A stretch of 64,000 nucleotides of DNA from Medicago truncatula (taxonomy: Eukaryota; Streptophyta; Magnoliopsida; Fabales; Fabaceae), in contig NC_053046.1 of NCBI RefSeq assembly GCF_003473485.1, forward strand, positions 3,172,001 to 3,236,000, written 5' to 3'. Each line of letters starts with the position of its first letter. Position 1 is the first letter of the stretch. Below, in pieces: positions 23,400-36,061 of the stretch. The translations under genes were made by a program, and so were the position numbers. Below the pieces are notes generated by a model that did no database searches, had not been told where the DNA came from, and was given only the letters and a program-made list of their open reading frames with translations.

Positions 23400-24602
23400 C
23401 AGGGAGAAGGTGATGATGTTATGTTCAAGAAATAAAGGGAATGAAATATATTTGTTGGGGAAATTCAAGAGATACTATCTAAATACTACCATGTTTCTTT
23501 ATACAAGTAATTCTATGATTTTCTGCACTGGCCAAATAGTATGTCATGTTATTATTATCCTTTGAACGTTTAGAGTTGTATGACACAGTATTTGTGCTAT
23601 AAATCCAAAGGCTAACCAAAGTAAAGCACCAAATCATGCATGAAATTGATAGGATCACATTTAGTCACAGTAATTTTGTCAAACTCGTAATTTATCCAAA
23701 CATACACTGATCAAGTAGCATGCAAGACTAAAGCTCTAAATTTTCCACACCTGCATGCCAATAGAGACATTGTAACTTAATTGCTTGTACGTTATGCAGG
23801 GGTAGCACTTGTGTGACATAGAGTTGGGTGACATTGATCAATCATAATGTCACAATGTTTGTGAAAGAGAGAGAAACACAAGCATTGTGGCATTGTGATT
23901 GACCAATGTCACCAATGTTACCAACTCTATGTGACACAAGTGCTATCCGGTTTCAAACATAAACTAAATCTTCACACTTACTTGAATTGTCCACTCCCAC
24001 TGCTCTAATCCTTCCTGCATCCGTAAGACGAATCAAAGAACAACTTAACATCTTTGCAAATTCAATGACGTAATTCACAAATGCAACTATAAAGTGTGAT
24101 GGGGTGAGAAAAATTAATCTCTAAAATTTTCGACAACCATGTATGACTATTCAACTTTTAATAGTAGTTTTTTTACATCTTTTTATTCGTGGTTTGATTA
24201 TTTAATTTTTTGAATTAAAATTATTTTAACATTTTATAATTATAAAATGTTAAAATACTTCAATTTATATGAGTATTTTTTAGTGTACATAATCAAACAT
24301 AAAAAGCTTATTAAATATAAGAGAAGTATAAGAAGTTATGATTTTAAGCTTTAATACTAATATATAAGCTATTTATCCAAACTAGACCTTTATATATTTT
24401 TAAAGGTTATTTTTTTTAAGGATTTATTTTGTTTTATTATATTGGGTTACTTTTCACCTACCAATTTCCTGCGAAAAATGTTATAACAAAAATCACAGCA
24501 TCTTTTTTGTACCAAAAAACAAATTCACAGTATCACCACGATACTCACATTACGCTCAAGTACAAATCCTGCGTTCGTTCTGTTATAAGCGCCGCCGTAG
24601 TG
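23400..24602. other. Intergenic between subtilase and F-box gene
   Basis: Contains the foldback element at 23801-23948 and otherwise AT-rich DNA. The CA-rich stretch at about 24480-24600 probably includes the F-box gene leader. Confidence 0.4.
23801..23948. mobile_element. Foldback MITE, 148 bp
   Basis: The left arm 'ggtagcacttgtgtgacata'/'gagttgg' returns inverted on the right as 'ccaactctatgtgacacaag'/'tgctatcc', with inner arms 'gtgacattga' and 'tgaccaatgtcac'. Nearly the whole element can fold back. No unambiguous target duplication was seen. Superfamily unknown. Confidence 0.7.
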
Positions 24603-25730
24603 ATGGAGGAAACAACCGCCTCCACCAGAACCCTAACACCGGCAACCTGCATTCCATTCGATCTCGCAGCTGAAATCATCTCTAGACTCCCCGTCAAATG
24701 CGTCCTACGATTCCGCTGTGTATGCAATTCATGGAATTCTCTAATCTCAACCGATCCCAAATTCGCCAAAAAACACCTTCACGAATCAACCAATCGCCAC
24801 CACCTCATAACAACCACATGCATCCCCTCAAAAAAATTCACAGTAATCTCTTACCCACTCCACTCTCCCAATTTCAACTCAATTTTCACCGATAATGCCA
24901 CCGAATACCAGTATTCTCCCATTAATCGTAACTATTACGATCGCCTCGTTGCTTCTTGCGACGGTATAATTTGTTTCGCAATCAATCCTAATCTAGCTCT
25001 TCTTTGGAACCCTTCCATGAGAATATTGAAGCAATTACCCGCTTTAGATACTCCTAAAGAAGGAGATTCTGATGGAAACACTATATATGGTTTTGGTTAT
25101 GATCCTTTCATTGATAATTATAAGGTTGTTTCTGTTTTTCGCTATAATGTAAATGCTTGTAAAACTGAGGTTAGTGTTTATACTTTAGGTACTGATTATT
25201 GGAGAAGGATTGAGGATTTTCCGTCTTTGATGATTCCTTATAGTCAACAGGGAATATTCGTGAGTGGCACTGTTAATTGGTTGGCGGATTATGATTTGGA
25301 TGATAATAATAGCTTGGGTACTATTGTTTCTCTTGATTTGCGGAAAGAAATTTATCAAGAGATTTCACAGCCTGATTATGGTGATGTAACCGTTAAGTTG
25401 AGTTTGGGTGCGATGAGGGAATGTTTGTGTGTATTTTCTCATTCCGACTCTTTTGATGATGTTTGGCTTATGAAGGAATATGGAAATGAAGAGTCTTGGA
25501 TTAAATTGATCCGGATTCCTTGCATTTCTAATCGTAGTTTGGTTTTTGACAATGTCAATATATTATATGTTTTTGAGGATGATAGGCATGTGCTGCTCTT
25601 GCTGGAAGAGAGATTTAAATTGAAGTGGGTTGTTTACGATTCCGAAAATGGTTTTATAAAGAGTGCCAAGAGTCAAGACTTTAGTTGGGTAGAATCAAAA
25701 GTCTACGTTGAGAGTTTGCTGTTACCTTAA
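24603..25730 (+). CDS. F-box protein with F-box-associated (FBA) domain
   Basis: Single-exon gene of 375 residues. The N-terminal F-box spans about residues 17-58 (CIPFDLAAEIISRLPVKCVL, then RFRCVCNSWNSLISTDPKFA), the part that binds SKP1 in an SCF ubiquitin ligase. It is followed by an FBA type 1-like region (about 80-340) with LVASCDGIICF, LWNPSMRILKQLP and IYGFGYDPFIDNYKVVSVF, the usual hallmarks of this large plant family. The C-terminus is predicted to choose the substrate, which cannot be told from sequence. The ATG at 24603 (MEETTAST) was taken rather than upstream in-frame codons because it puts the F-box close to the N-terminus, as in the family. The stop is at 25728-25730. No defect seen. 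Confidence 0.9.
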   Translation: MEETTASTRTLTPATCIPFDLAAEIISRLPVKCVLRFRCVCNSWNSLISTDPKFAKKHLHESTNRHHLITTTCIPSKKFTVISYPLHSPNFNSIFTDNATEYQYSPINRNYYDRLVASCDGIICFAINPNLALLWNPSMRILKQLPALDTPKEGDSDGNTIYGFGYDPFIDNYKVVSVFRYNVNACKTEVSVYTLGTDYWRRIEDFPSLMIPYSQQGIFVSGTVNWLADYDLDDNNSLGTIVSLDLRKEIYQEISQPDYGDVTVKLSLGAMRECLCVFSHSDSFDDVWLMKEYGNEESWIKLIRIPCISNRSLVFDNVNILYVFEDDRHVLLLLEERFKLKWVVYDSENGFIKSAKSQDFSWVESKVYVESLLLP

Positions 25731-27205
25731 TTTGAATATCAGGACTTGGATATAGATGCTCTGCTATGTTATTTGAGTTAGGTTCAATCCTGACTTTTAT
25801 GTTAGTTTCTGTTTGTATTATATATTTTGTTTTATGCTTATTTTGATTGCTGGCGACTTCGAGAATCATTGTTAATTAATGAATGATGAAATTTGCACAT
25901 CGAGAATTTGCTGTGTTATTTTCTTTTGTTTGTTGGTGACAGTTGTTTGTTCTTCTTAATTGTGCATTACGTTTTTACGCTGTTCAAAATTACACGTTGC
26001 ATTACATAGTCCTGGTTTGTTAATTCAACACGGCTCTTTTGCAAAAGTGATTGTTTGCTTTCATTCATTCACAGTGGTGTGCTTGTTGGAGGTTGAACCT
26101 GTATGTAGCTGTTAGGTTAGATGATGTAGTCTAATAATCTATGCTGATTATTTCAAACTTACATATTTATGACTCTATATTAGGTTTCACTATAATTTTA
26201 AACCACAGATTTCCAAAACCAGTATTTTAATTGTCTGCACCAACACCCAAGAGTGTAGCAGATATACATGCTAAGAATGAGTTCATACGTGTAATAATGT
26301 TAATTTCGTTGCTTAATTTCCATGCTAATCCTTAAACTCTTTATTCTGGACTTGGTGTCCAGGATTTCTGGCATTGGGATTCTGTATTGTGTATTCTGAC
26401 ATTACATTTAAGCAATCAACAGATAATCCCTACAATGCACTAGAACTAATTATGCTTGTTACTTTTATTATGACTCCCCTATTACTTGGTAGATATGCAT
26501 TGAAATTATTTTTTGTCTTGTAGAGTTGCAAGATGGGCATATGCTGCATCTGTAGTAGATGTAGGGTATGTCTGGATTTCAAGCAAAACAGAGTGCCATC
26601 GTGCAGCTCAGGAAAAGCTCCCATTTGCTTCGAGAAGTCACAGTGAAAATGTCAAGGAATTGAAGTCAGCAAGCATAGCTCATTGCAGTGCCTTGATTCC
26701 AGTTGGATGTGCTGCTTGTTTGCTTTAGCAACATCACAAAAATTTTATTTGAAGAAAACACTTGTAAATTCTGGATGTTACGGTATGCCATCATACATAA
26801 CCATTACTTTGTTTTTATGGATTACAGATTTTAAAATACTAAGTTTATCCTTATTCTTCATAATTATTATAGTTCTAGTTGTAGCAATAATAACACTTAG
26901 AATTTTCTTTTGTGATAAGTACTTTGATTTATAGTATAAACTCAAATTTGAAAAGTGTCAACCTTGTGGAAATATCAAGTTGACTACAGGGGGTACGCGT
27001 TACATTTAAAGTTTGCTATACCAACAAAAAGGTGGCAGTTTCTTTGCATTAGCAATAAGCACCTACTGAGCTTGTGAAAGTTTCATGCAGATGCAGTACT
27101 TATTTACTTATAAAACCTAGAAGGCTAATACAAAAGTGTTGTAGTTGGTAGTATATTATAAAACAGATTGGCCGGTCACAAAGTTTGTGGCATGCCATGA
27201 ATTCT
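25731..27205. other. Intergenic, with duplicated segment and an unexplained frame
   Basis: Holds the second copy of the CcmH 3'-flank segment (26165-26500). Immediately right of it, an open frame of about 70 codons (26513-26728, + strand; begins after 'cttgtag', contains RWAYAASVVDVGYVWISSK) has coding-like composition but no recognised family. It may be an exon remnant carried with the duplication. The rest is AT-rich. Confidence 0.4.
26165..26500 (+). repeat. Second copy of the CcmH 3'-flank segment
   Basis: Same orientation as 20125-20460, with 'ccaggatttctggcattg', 'acatttaagcaatcaaca' and 'agatatacatgctaagaatg' in common. CcmH coding sequence itself is not duplicated here. The similarity fades near 'gcattgaa' at the right end. 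Confidence 0.8.
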
Positions 27206-28506
27206 TCAGTGGAAGTTGACCCTACTAGAATAAGTGAGTCCCACGTTCCAATTGGAAGGAGCAACATTCCATGCAATAATAGTCTCCTTAGTGGTGTATG
27301 AAGTAAGCCTGAAAGAAAGAGCTTGACCACCTAGTGTTGCAAATGCTTGGTAGGAAGCACCCCAGTTATGGCTCATCTTAATCCATCCTGTTCTGCTTCC
27401 TTTCACCATCATGCTCGACATATCTCCTCCACCTCCGACGTTCATCACATACACCAATAGCCAGTACCCGTTTCCTTGGAAAGAAAATCGAATCCCTCCC
27501 TTTCTTTGGCATGGCACCCTATAAATTAACCATCAAGAACCGTTATTTTAAGTAAAATGCTGATTATTTTATACTAAGGAAAGTTTAAACGAGCATTGTG
27601 AATTTACCTGCGGTACATGACAGGGACGATACCAGCTTTCCACTGTGCAATTTTCATGAAAGCAGGCTTGGCCATGTCAAAATGAACTCGTGGTGGGTTA
27701 CACCATCCACCATTATCAGAGGGTTTGGACCAATTAGGAGGGCAAAGATTGGTGGCAGTGACAGTGGTGAAGGCCACATTTCTATAACATGCACTTGATT
27801 GGTAGCATTTAATCTGGAAACATGTCCCGCACGCATAACCATTGTTGAACAATGTCGAGCTTAAAGCCACCGTATCTGTCCCGTAACCATTCTGAAACAA
27901 GTTTCCATATCCACATGCTCCTCCTATAGTTTTAACCACACATATTCATAACAAAAAAAAACATATATCAAATATTGATACTAAGTAAAACTAGTTTAAT
28001 TTAACATTAATAGAGTTTAATTTTGACATATCATGATCATAGGTGTACATGTTTTTAAACTTTGAAACAATCGCAGCTAATCATATAATATGTGTGACTC
28101 TTAAGTTTTATTTTTTTAGTTGAAAATAACGTGACTCTTAAGCTAGTTATGATAACATGATAAACCTTTACAGACAGTGCATATTAATTAAAATTCAACA
28201 CTAATATGAATTAATGTTGAACTTTTTAAGCTGAATTAATATTGAAATGGTTTAAGCAAAGTGAGAAGTAATGATAATTGAGTCCTTCAAAAAAAAAAAA
28301 AAAGTAATGATAATTGAGATAACATATAAATGTATGTATATACCCATGGTTTCAGAAGCAGTTTCATCTCCATAAAAGGTGGCATGAGCAAGAGACCATT
28401 TACTGGGTCTAAATATTGCCACAGCTACTGTTTGTTCTCCCATCAAAGTGAACAACATTGCATAAGCAATCAATATGAAGCAACGACCTTGAAGAATGGA
28501 TGTCAT
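27206..28506 (-). CDS. EXPA: Alpha-expansin (EXPA), 3 exons
   Basis: Secreted cell-wall loosening protein that acts non-enzymatically on cellulose-xyloglucan contacts (family knowledge). Minus-strand exons 28506-28344, 27923-27608 and 27518-27206 join in phase to 263 residues, near the usual 250-260. The N-terminal segment [21 protein letters not shown] is a signal peptide; the ATG at 28506 is the first in frame. The GH45-like domain keeps [19 protein letters not shown], the HFDMA motif and the conserved cysteines. The C-terminal carbohydrate-binding domain has [36 protein letters not shown] and NVAPSNW. The exact family member is unclear. Splice borders are canonical and no damage is seen. 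Confidence 0.93.
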
Positions 28507-30477
28507 GGTCAATTTCTTTTCACAACTAATAGCTTAATTAGTTATCTTTGTATTACAAAGATTGCAATTCGATGCTCATTGAGAATTACAAGTACATGTA
28601 TCCTTTATATATGAAGTACAAGTCCTATATTAATTTTAATTGTAGGAGTCGTGATCCCACGATGAATTTGATAGAGTTTCTAAAATCTGTACAAAGTCAA
28701 CATTAATATTGTTGATATATATTTGTCTTTTTTTGTTTAGCAATTTAGCAACACCAATATGATTAGGCAACAATACATTGTACGTATGTCGGCGCCAAAT
28801 AGAATTTGTCCTGAATATCTTATGATGAATCAAATTTATTTATTTATAATTAATTTAAACGTGATTGATCCACACGACTAATAATCCATAATGGCAGGAA
28901 AGGAAATGGAATATAAGGTCATTGTACATTTTGTCATATATATGTGACTGAAAAACGTGCGTACAAGTTTCATAGCTATGTCCTTAGATAAATCATTTAT
29001 GTTAGTCGTTGTTATAACAATTACTTAAGGTTGTTAGTCAATCAATAGCTGACTTTCATGTTTCATCTTAGTTTTTTTTTTTTTTTTGAGAGAATGTTTA
29101 ATCTTAGTTATATCCACCAATTAGTCAACTCTTTGAATCAAAGAAAAAGATTAATTACCAAAAAACTAAAGAGAGAAAAAAAATATAATTAGCTTTAATT
29201 TTGACACCCCTAATACTTAATGTTTTATAAAATTAAAAAAAGCACCTAGTAGCATTAAAGAGAACTTATACTCTAAGTTTTGATACCCCTAATAGAAAAT
29301 TTCAATCTTGAGACTTGTATATTTAACTTATAAGAATAAAAATTGAAGTTTCAAGAGCTCCTAGATTTAAGAATTATAGAAATTAACTAATTTTTATTAA
29401 TCATTTCTTTTGAAAAAACAGCCTTCTTATGTAACCAAAAAAAAAAAGAAACAGTCTTCTTTCCTTTATGAGCCTCAAGACATCCATCTAAAAAGCTAGA
29501 TCATCTCCAAAGAATGATAGAGAGTCCTTGTTACCATATTTAAGATAGAGTTGCATTTCTATCATATATACTCAGTGAGATTTAGATGTTGAGAAATCAT
29601 CTTTGATGGGTGAGATAAGAAAAGTTTCATATTCAAAAGATACGAATTTATCATCTTATAAGTCAGTTTTGTCATAATATGTTTTGTCATGATATTAGAG
29701 TCTATCCATTTGGGTTATCCACACACCAAGCTTTTGTGCAAAACGGATACTCATCCAAGTCTTACAACAAGTAATGTGAAGAAGAAAGAAGTTGAGATTA
29801 TAAATATGAAAATTTATTCATGTCTTTGAGAGGGTTTACAATTTTTCTGTGCACAATTGTTTGAGAGGATTTGCTAAATTCTTGTAAAAATTGAATGTTC
29901 AGCAATAAATTATTTTGTTGTGAAACTGTGAATGTAAGTATGATGTGCTGAACTACATTAAATTCGCATTCTTATGTTGTGTGGGGACTATCTCTTCTTG
30001 GTTTTCCTATACAAAGCTCAATAGTGTTGGGTGTGAAGAAGTTTATCGAAAAACACCCAAATTACACATTAGAAAGAGATTAGGGTTGAAAAGAGTATAT
30101 AAAGAGTGACATTGATTATCTTGCAAGTCGATTTTATAAAGATGAATTAAACTCGATGTAAAAACCTAATAACTCAAATTTGTGGAGGTGGTAGGAACAA
30201 ATTTTGATATATAAGCCTATCATGTATGTTAATCAAAGTCAACCATTGGAGCTAAGGATTCTCATAACTCAAAAAAACAAAAAGCAAAAACTGTGTATGC
30301 TATACAAATATCACAGAAAGTATACACATATCAAACCAATGGTGTTCCAGAGTGAGAATAATGACTTCATTGCCTTTAACTAGTGGAAGACCTTACAGTT
30401 TCTTGACTTGATAAATCAGTCATGCTATCTTCCACATGTAAATAGTTTCTATACCAATGGTGAACTAATCCCTTCAT
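28507..30477. other. Intergenic between expansin and PGRL1
   Basis: AT-rich sequence of about 2 kb. The first 100 bp hold the expansin promoter side (its leader is at 28507-28600). At about 29560-30060 there is leader-like sequence resembling a retroelement LTR ('gatattagagtctatcc' and similar) but no paired copy or flanking duplication. No exon supported. Confidence 0.35.
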
Positions 30478-33062
30478 TTATGCATTACTTCCTTCTGGCA
30501 ATGTAATCAATCTTGTAGTTGAATCATACAGCATCGCAGTTCCACAGCTGAGGCATAAATTTGGATTGTTATATTTGTATCTACCATATATCATATTAAT
30601 TTGATAAAAGAAAATGAATATGGAAGTAATGACATGACTTAATAATGCACAAAAGGTTTCATACTTACTTCTCACATTTGACTTTGTTGGTGGAATCTCC
30701 ACTTGAAATTGACAATATAGTCCCAAAGAAGGAGGTGTTTTCAGTACCACAATTAGGACATGGACCCTTTAATTAAAAATAAACTATCTTAGTATATGTA
30801 ATGGTTCAGTATAATAACTCAACAGAGATAAATTACAAAAACTATACCTTCAAAATCAAGAAATCTTTTATAATTGCATTTGTAATTGACTGAGCAAACC
30901 ACAGAATGAAGGGAACTGCTGCAAACCAAGTTAAAATGAAACTGAAAGGTTCTGGAATCTGCAGTTAACAATTCACACAACCTTTATCAATCATTAGATG
31001 AATCAAAGAAATTTGTAACCAACAAAATTTACGAATACTATTAAATTTAAGAATCAATTGCATCTAAATAAGCAATTAGAGATGGCAGAACAAGGAAAAT
31101 GAGATATACCGCTATCAGATAATTGATCTCAAACCCAGTCACATCATCAAGGAAGAAGAACCTGATATTACAGAGGAAATAATAAAAAAGATGCAAATGT
31201 CAATCCCAAACTTGTCTCTTTTATCAAAATAAAAAAAGGCCGTCTCAAAGATTGTTTTATGACTCACTCGCCCTACTATCAACCTTGATAAACCTCGTTT
31301 CAAGTCTTTTTTCAAAATTGGACTTATGTTTCTTGTGTCACAAGTTTCTATTTTTACTTGAATCGGTATAGGTCGTTAAGCTATTGGACTTTAAACTTTG
31401 TTGAATTTGTACAAATCCAAAATGAAGTGAGTGTAGACTACACTAGATTTATAACAAGCATGACAGAAAAATCGTCCAAAATGTTCAAACCATTGACCTA
31501 CCCTCTACATTATTTGTTGTTCTATGCTTGTCCCGTATTAGACTTTATAGTTCTCTAACAATCACATACTTTTCAAACAAATCAATGTCTGGAACTAAAA
31601 AATTGCCAAATCAAATGCAACACGAACTCATCATGCACTCAATAAAAGAAGGAAAGTTACTTACAATCCTAATGCAATCACAGTTGCTGGGACTTTCAGT
31701 AGGAGCGCCTTTAAATAGTCGACAGTCAGATCACTGTATACCTATAAAAGGGTATTAATTAGTAGTGAATAAACACTAACATTTAACAGTTAATACATAC
31801 TAGCATATAGAAAATCTAAAACATACATGAATCATTTCAAGGAATCCTTAAGCTGAATTTCAGTATAAATACAGGACAGAAGCAATACTATAGTTTTCAC
31901 AGTAGTCTCAAATCCTTTTATTTAATGTCTTTTACGATGCAAATGCTCATATAGGAACATGCGACAAATTTAACTTGATACCTTTCTACTACGAAGACTG
32001 CACCGGGGACCCTCTGCCACAATTTCACTCCCTTCCATCTAAAAAAAAAAGAATCCATGTGGAATCACACTTGGTACTACAAGAAATGGTTACACGCGCG
32101 TGCACACACACACTATATTTTAAAATCATATAAATTTAGTAAATGTTTAGATTTTGTGTGAGCGATGAAACTCTTATTAGATTTTCTAATCAAAACACAC
32201 CAACTCGTGTTTCTATAGGCCGATATGCTATACATGAAATGAAAATAGCAAACCTTTAGCTTCAGTTTTAATTCATCAAACTCTTTATCACTCATGAGTG
32301 GTTTTCCAGACACATAAGCAATAGATGCTTCCAGAAATTTTTGCTCAGAAGAACCTGCACAAATAACCAATATTGAAAACTCAAAAAAACAAAGTTGAAC
32401 TTAGAGAAAACTCATGTATTGTTATTAAGTACAGTTGCAGTAACATAAGTACATAAATTCACTGAAGTTTTTGGTGCATACTTAGCATTACAACGCTGCT
32501 TCCTTCCCACATGAGTTCTTCTTTGAGATTATCAAATTCTTCATTTGACATAGTTGCTTTTCCCTCATAGTAAAATGCCTATTCAATATTAATAAACAGA
32601 ATACTCTGATTTAAACATTGCTCAGAACAGAACACATATTAATGAGAAGAAATAATTGTTTATACTTGAAGTGCTTGAAGAAAATCTTGCTCAAGTTCAC
32701 CAAGTGATTTCTTCTCTTTTTGGTCTATGCTACAATATTGTAAAATTTTACTATCAACAACAGCATCTTCCTCAACCTTGCCAGCTGAAGAGGGAAGGAA
32801 ACAATGTTAGACCAATGAAAGAAACCAATAGTAGATATTTTTATTTTTGAAAACTCAGTATCCGGCCTAAAGATTGTTAATGTCATAAGATAAGACCTTG
32901 TTGATCGGAGGTGGCCTTGGGGGAAAGCAAAAATAGGCCGCGGCGAAGGGATGAGTGGCGGCCGCCGGCATTGAAATGAATTGGAAGGACTCTAGAAGCA
33001 GAAGTAGAGAATGATGGACTTGAAGGGCATGTCAATGTGAATGCTAATAATTTACTAGCCAT
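30478..33062 (-). CDS. PGRL1: PGRL1, thylakoid PGR5-like protein 1 (10 exons)
   Basis: Thylakoid membrane protein that works with PGR5 in antimycin-sensitive cyclic electron flow around photosystem I (family knowledge). Minus-strand exons: 33062-32897, 32784-32666, 32578-32482, 32354-32254, 32038-31982, 31741-31665, 31161-31110, 30958-30848, 30766-30669 and 30547-30478. All have GT-AG borders and join without frame breaks to about 315 residues; Arabidopsis PGRL1A has about 324. Exon 1 encodes a Ser/Arg-rich plastid transit peptide. The stromal part has two related acidic repeats (ATMSNEEFDNLKEEL and PLMSDKEFDELKLKL), followed by two membrane segments (VPATVIALGLFFFLDD; PFSFILTWFAAVPFILW). The C-terminus has paired cysteines, GPCPNCGTEN and CENCGTAM, used for iron binding and thioredoxin control in the family, and ends LITLPEGSNA. 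Confidence 0.95.
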
Positions 33063-35536
33063 GATGATGATGATGATTAATTAATAAAGAATATTGTATT
33101 GGTGGTGATGGAGCTAGTTCTAGTTATGAGGGTAGTAACATTATTATTTTGTGCATTTGGGGAATTCATTGAAGGTGAATATTGTTTGGAGGGAAACAAA
33201 GATAAGGCAATGGCTAACGTGTGGAGGGACTTGGAACTGCTTATTCTCCCTTTCTTCTCCTCTTGTTTCACTATCTTTTTCATAATAATATCAACATCAA
33301 CATCAAAATCCTAGGTAGTAATACTTTCTTTGTTGCCTCATGTTTTAAGCTATCACGTGGGCATAGGTGGACCTATATAATTAATGTACTACTTACCAAA
33401 ATTGATTTTTCTAAATTTAATTTAGAGTATTAAATAAGTTTTATAGAAGGAGTATTTTAAGAAGATATAACTAAAAAGTTGTTAAATACACTTTGAAGTG
33501 AATGTTGTAAAAACACATTTTAAAAAGAAAAGTGGATATAAGTTAACAACTCCCACAAACATTTGCTAGAATAAACTCACTTATATTTTAAAAAAAGTGT
33601 TTTAGCATGTCATCATAATTAAAAAGTGACTAAATACATCAAAAGATGCATGTTGCTAAAACTTTGATTAAGTTAGAAAAGATCCTATCATTTCTTCTAA
33701 ATGCTTTTGAGTAGATTTGCATATCTATTTTCCATGGTTTATTGGCTCCTCTTTTTATTTTTTTACTTTTAACTATTTGAATGTAGTGCAATATTTATCA
33801 TGCACGGGCGTAAGGTAAATAATTTCACAACAAAAGAATCATCATTGAGAAATGATAAAATGGTTGAAAAAAGTAATAATTTGTAGAAGAGTACAAGGTA
33901 CCTGCAACCATATCCTCACAACTAATTTGCGGGTAATTATTTTGACTTGTACCTACAAAGTGTATATATTTACATTATCTATCAATAATAGTTTTTGCAG
34001 GTATTCAGCTAGTCCAGTAATCATTGTCATCCTTAATCACATGTTTAAATTCCCACTATTTATTTGAAATTAGGTAAATTAATTTCTCAACAAGTGTTTT
34101 TCTTTATGACAAAGTACAAATTGTTTTTTTTTTTCAAGTGACTAGAGCTCACATAATTTAATATGCAATATTCATACCAACTGAACTAAAACTCACGGGA
34201 ATTACAAATTGCGTCTTAAATCCAAGCTTTCACATTACTCGCTAATCATATAATTTTACGTATGCAAATGGGAAATGGATCACCACCTGTTGTCTGTGTT
34301 CGACCATCTTTGTTTGTGTTTTAAGAATTTATTACATAGCGCACATACTTAATACTTTCATAAATAATTAATTGAGATAAATTTAGACTAAATTATTATT
34401 AAATATTTTTCTTTATTATTAATTAATTCACATTTTTTTTTAATAATCATTGTACAAATTTTATTAATAAGTTCAACTATTTTAATGGATGTGTCATTTT
34501 CCGATGCAAATTTCACAATAGTAAAAATACAAAAAATATAATTAAGTTATCGACTCAAGTGGTTAATGGGTTTCATCAAAGGGTGAATCATTCGAGAGAA
34601 TTCAAGTTCAATTTTTAGGTGAAACGATTCTTGGTCGGACTATATTTATCTCACAACCAAACTTTAAATTCTTGACCATATTATATTTACCTCACGAGTG
34701 AACTTTGGATTACCAATGACCCATTTCTCTAAAGATCAGAGGAATAACATAAAAAAATAACAATAAGATAAATGTATATGTTTTTAATTAGAGGAATACT
34801 AAGGGTGCGTTTGACCCTACTTTTTTGAGGTCTAAAAGTTACATTAAGAATAAAGTTAAAAATTAGAACTTAAAAGTAAAAGTTAAAGTTGTTTGCTATT
34901 TGTAGTTTTTTTCAATTTTATTAATACTTTTAAGTTAAAAACTGTTTGGTAAATATTTCTAAAAGAGCTGAGATTTTACTATAAATTATCATAAATAAAA
35001 TAAAGGGTTAATATGTCTTTACCCCATTGTAATGCAGGTCACTTCTAATCCACCTCATTTGTCTAAATAAATTTTGAAAACGACAACCGGCACACATAGT
35101 TTTCTTCTGTAAGAAAATGGGTGATGTAAAGAAATAAAGAAACAACCATAAGCTCTCACTTCATTTTATTTTGTTTCTTCTCAAACAACAACATAAAAAA
35201 AGTTAATATAATCCTTTTCTGACTTAATTTCTGAAACCTAATTTAGGAATAAAAAATGCAGTTGAAGAAGAAGGAAACAAAATAATGAAGCTTTGAAAGT
35301 CTTCTTCTCTGGGTTTATTTCATGGGTTCCGTTGTCTATGACAAAATATGGGGGAGAAGAATAGATTGAGATAATGATGAAGAAATGAATGTCAAATACC
35401 ATTTTTTTTTGGGAATCAAAGAAGCCATTTTTCTTGAAATTGAAGATTTTTTTTTTTTAATTTAAGAAACAATCAATTTTTATCATGTAAAAAAGAAATA
35501 TGTATTTGGCTTGTTGAGGTTTGATATTTTTTTTAT
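33063..35536. other. Intergenic, upstream of PGRL1
   Basis: PGRL1 5' side, then AT-rich DNA. 34802-34980 ('gcgtttgaccctac', 'ggtctaaaagttac', 'aaaactgtttggtaaat') matches a segment at 56867-57012 and is probably a short MITE family. Around 35005-35060, 'gggttaatatgtctttacccc' resembles a transposon end also seen near 58.6 kb. No exon supported. Confidence 0.4.
34802..34980. repeat. Short MITE-like repeat, related to 56867-57012
   Basis: Shares 'gtttgacc', 'ggtctaaaagttac', 'aaagttaaa', 'taaagttgtttg' and 'ttaaagttaaa…tgtttg' with the copy near 56.9 kb. The ends (gtttgacc / gtttggtaaa) suggest a small non-autonomous DNA element. Superfamily unknown. Confidence 0.5.
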
Positions 35537-36061
35537 GGGTTAAATATGTTTTTAGTCCCTACATTTTGCACGATTTTGAGAATAGTCCTTACATTTCAAT
35601 AAATGTTTTTAAAATCCCTACATTTTTCCTCCGTTAGCGTAAATAGTCCCTGCTGTCAAATTATTAACTTGATGCCGATGTTGGCGGTTCAATCTCGGCG
35701 GAGAACTTCTCTATGAGCTTTACCACAATCTTTCTTCGCAGCGTCGTAGACATGGATCGCCGGTGTTTGTCACGCTTCCGGTGAAAAATGTTGGTTTAGA
35801 GGGGAAGATTTGGAGGCCGAAAGCGATGATGTTGTCGTTGAAAGCGCTTGTTGTTGCGGGTGTGGAAGGTGTTGTGGTGGAGATTTGGTGGGGTGGGGTT
35901 GAACTTGTTATGATGGCTTGTGTTTCATCAACATGGCACTGATGGCAGGGACCAATTGCACTAACGGAGAAAAAATGTAGGGATTTTAAAAACATTTATT
36001 GAAATGTAAGGACTATTCTCAAAATCGCACAAAATATAGGGACCAAAAACATATTTAACCC
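35537..36061 (+). mobile_element. Pack-MULE-like element carrying a beta-amylase fragment
   Basis: A 525-bp element. Inverted ends of about 120 bp start gggttaaatatgttttt and match closely (for example 'ttcaataaatgttttta' on the left against its complement on the right). The same 9-mer tttttttat flanks both sides (35528-35536 and 36062-36070), as expected for a Mutator-like insertion. The middle (about 35720-35915, + strand) is not repeat DNA: it reads RRHGSPVFVTLPVKNVGLEG, KIWRPKAMM and AGVEGVVVEIWWGGVEL, a clear match to the N-terminal part of plastid beta-amylases. The captured piece covers about 60 codons and ends in the right arm. No transposase. The captured fragment cannot form an enzyme. 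Confidence 0.82.

Noticed and set aside
27598-27798. Plus-strand frame in the expansin region
   Set aside because: It is the antisense of expansin exon 2. The minus strand carries the family motifs and splice sites.
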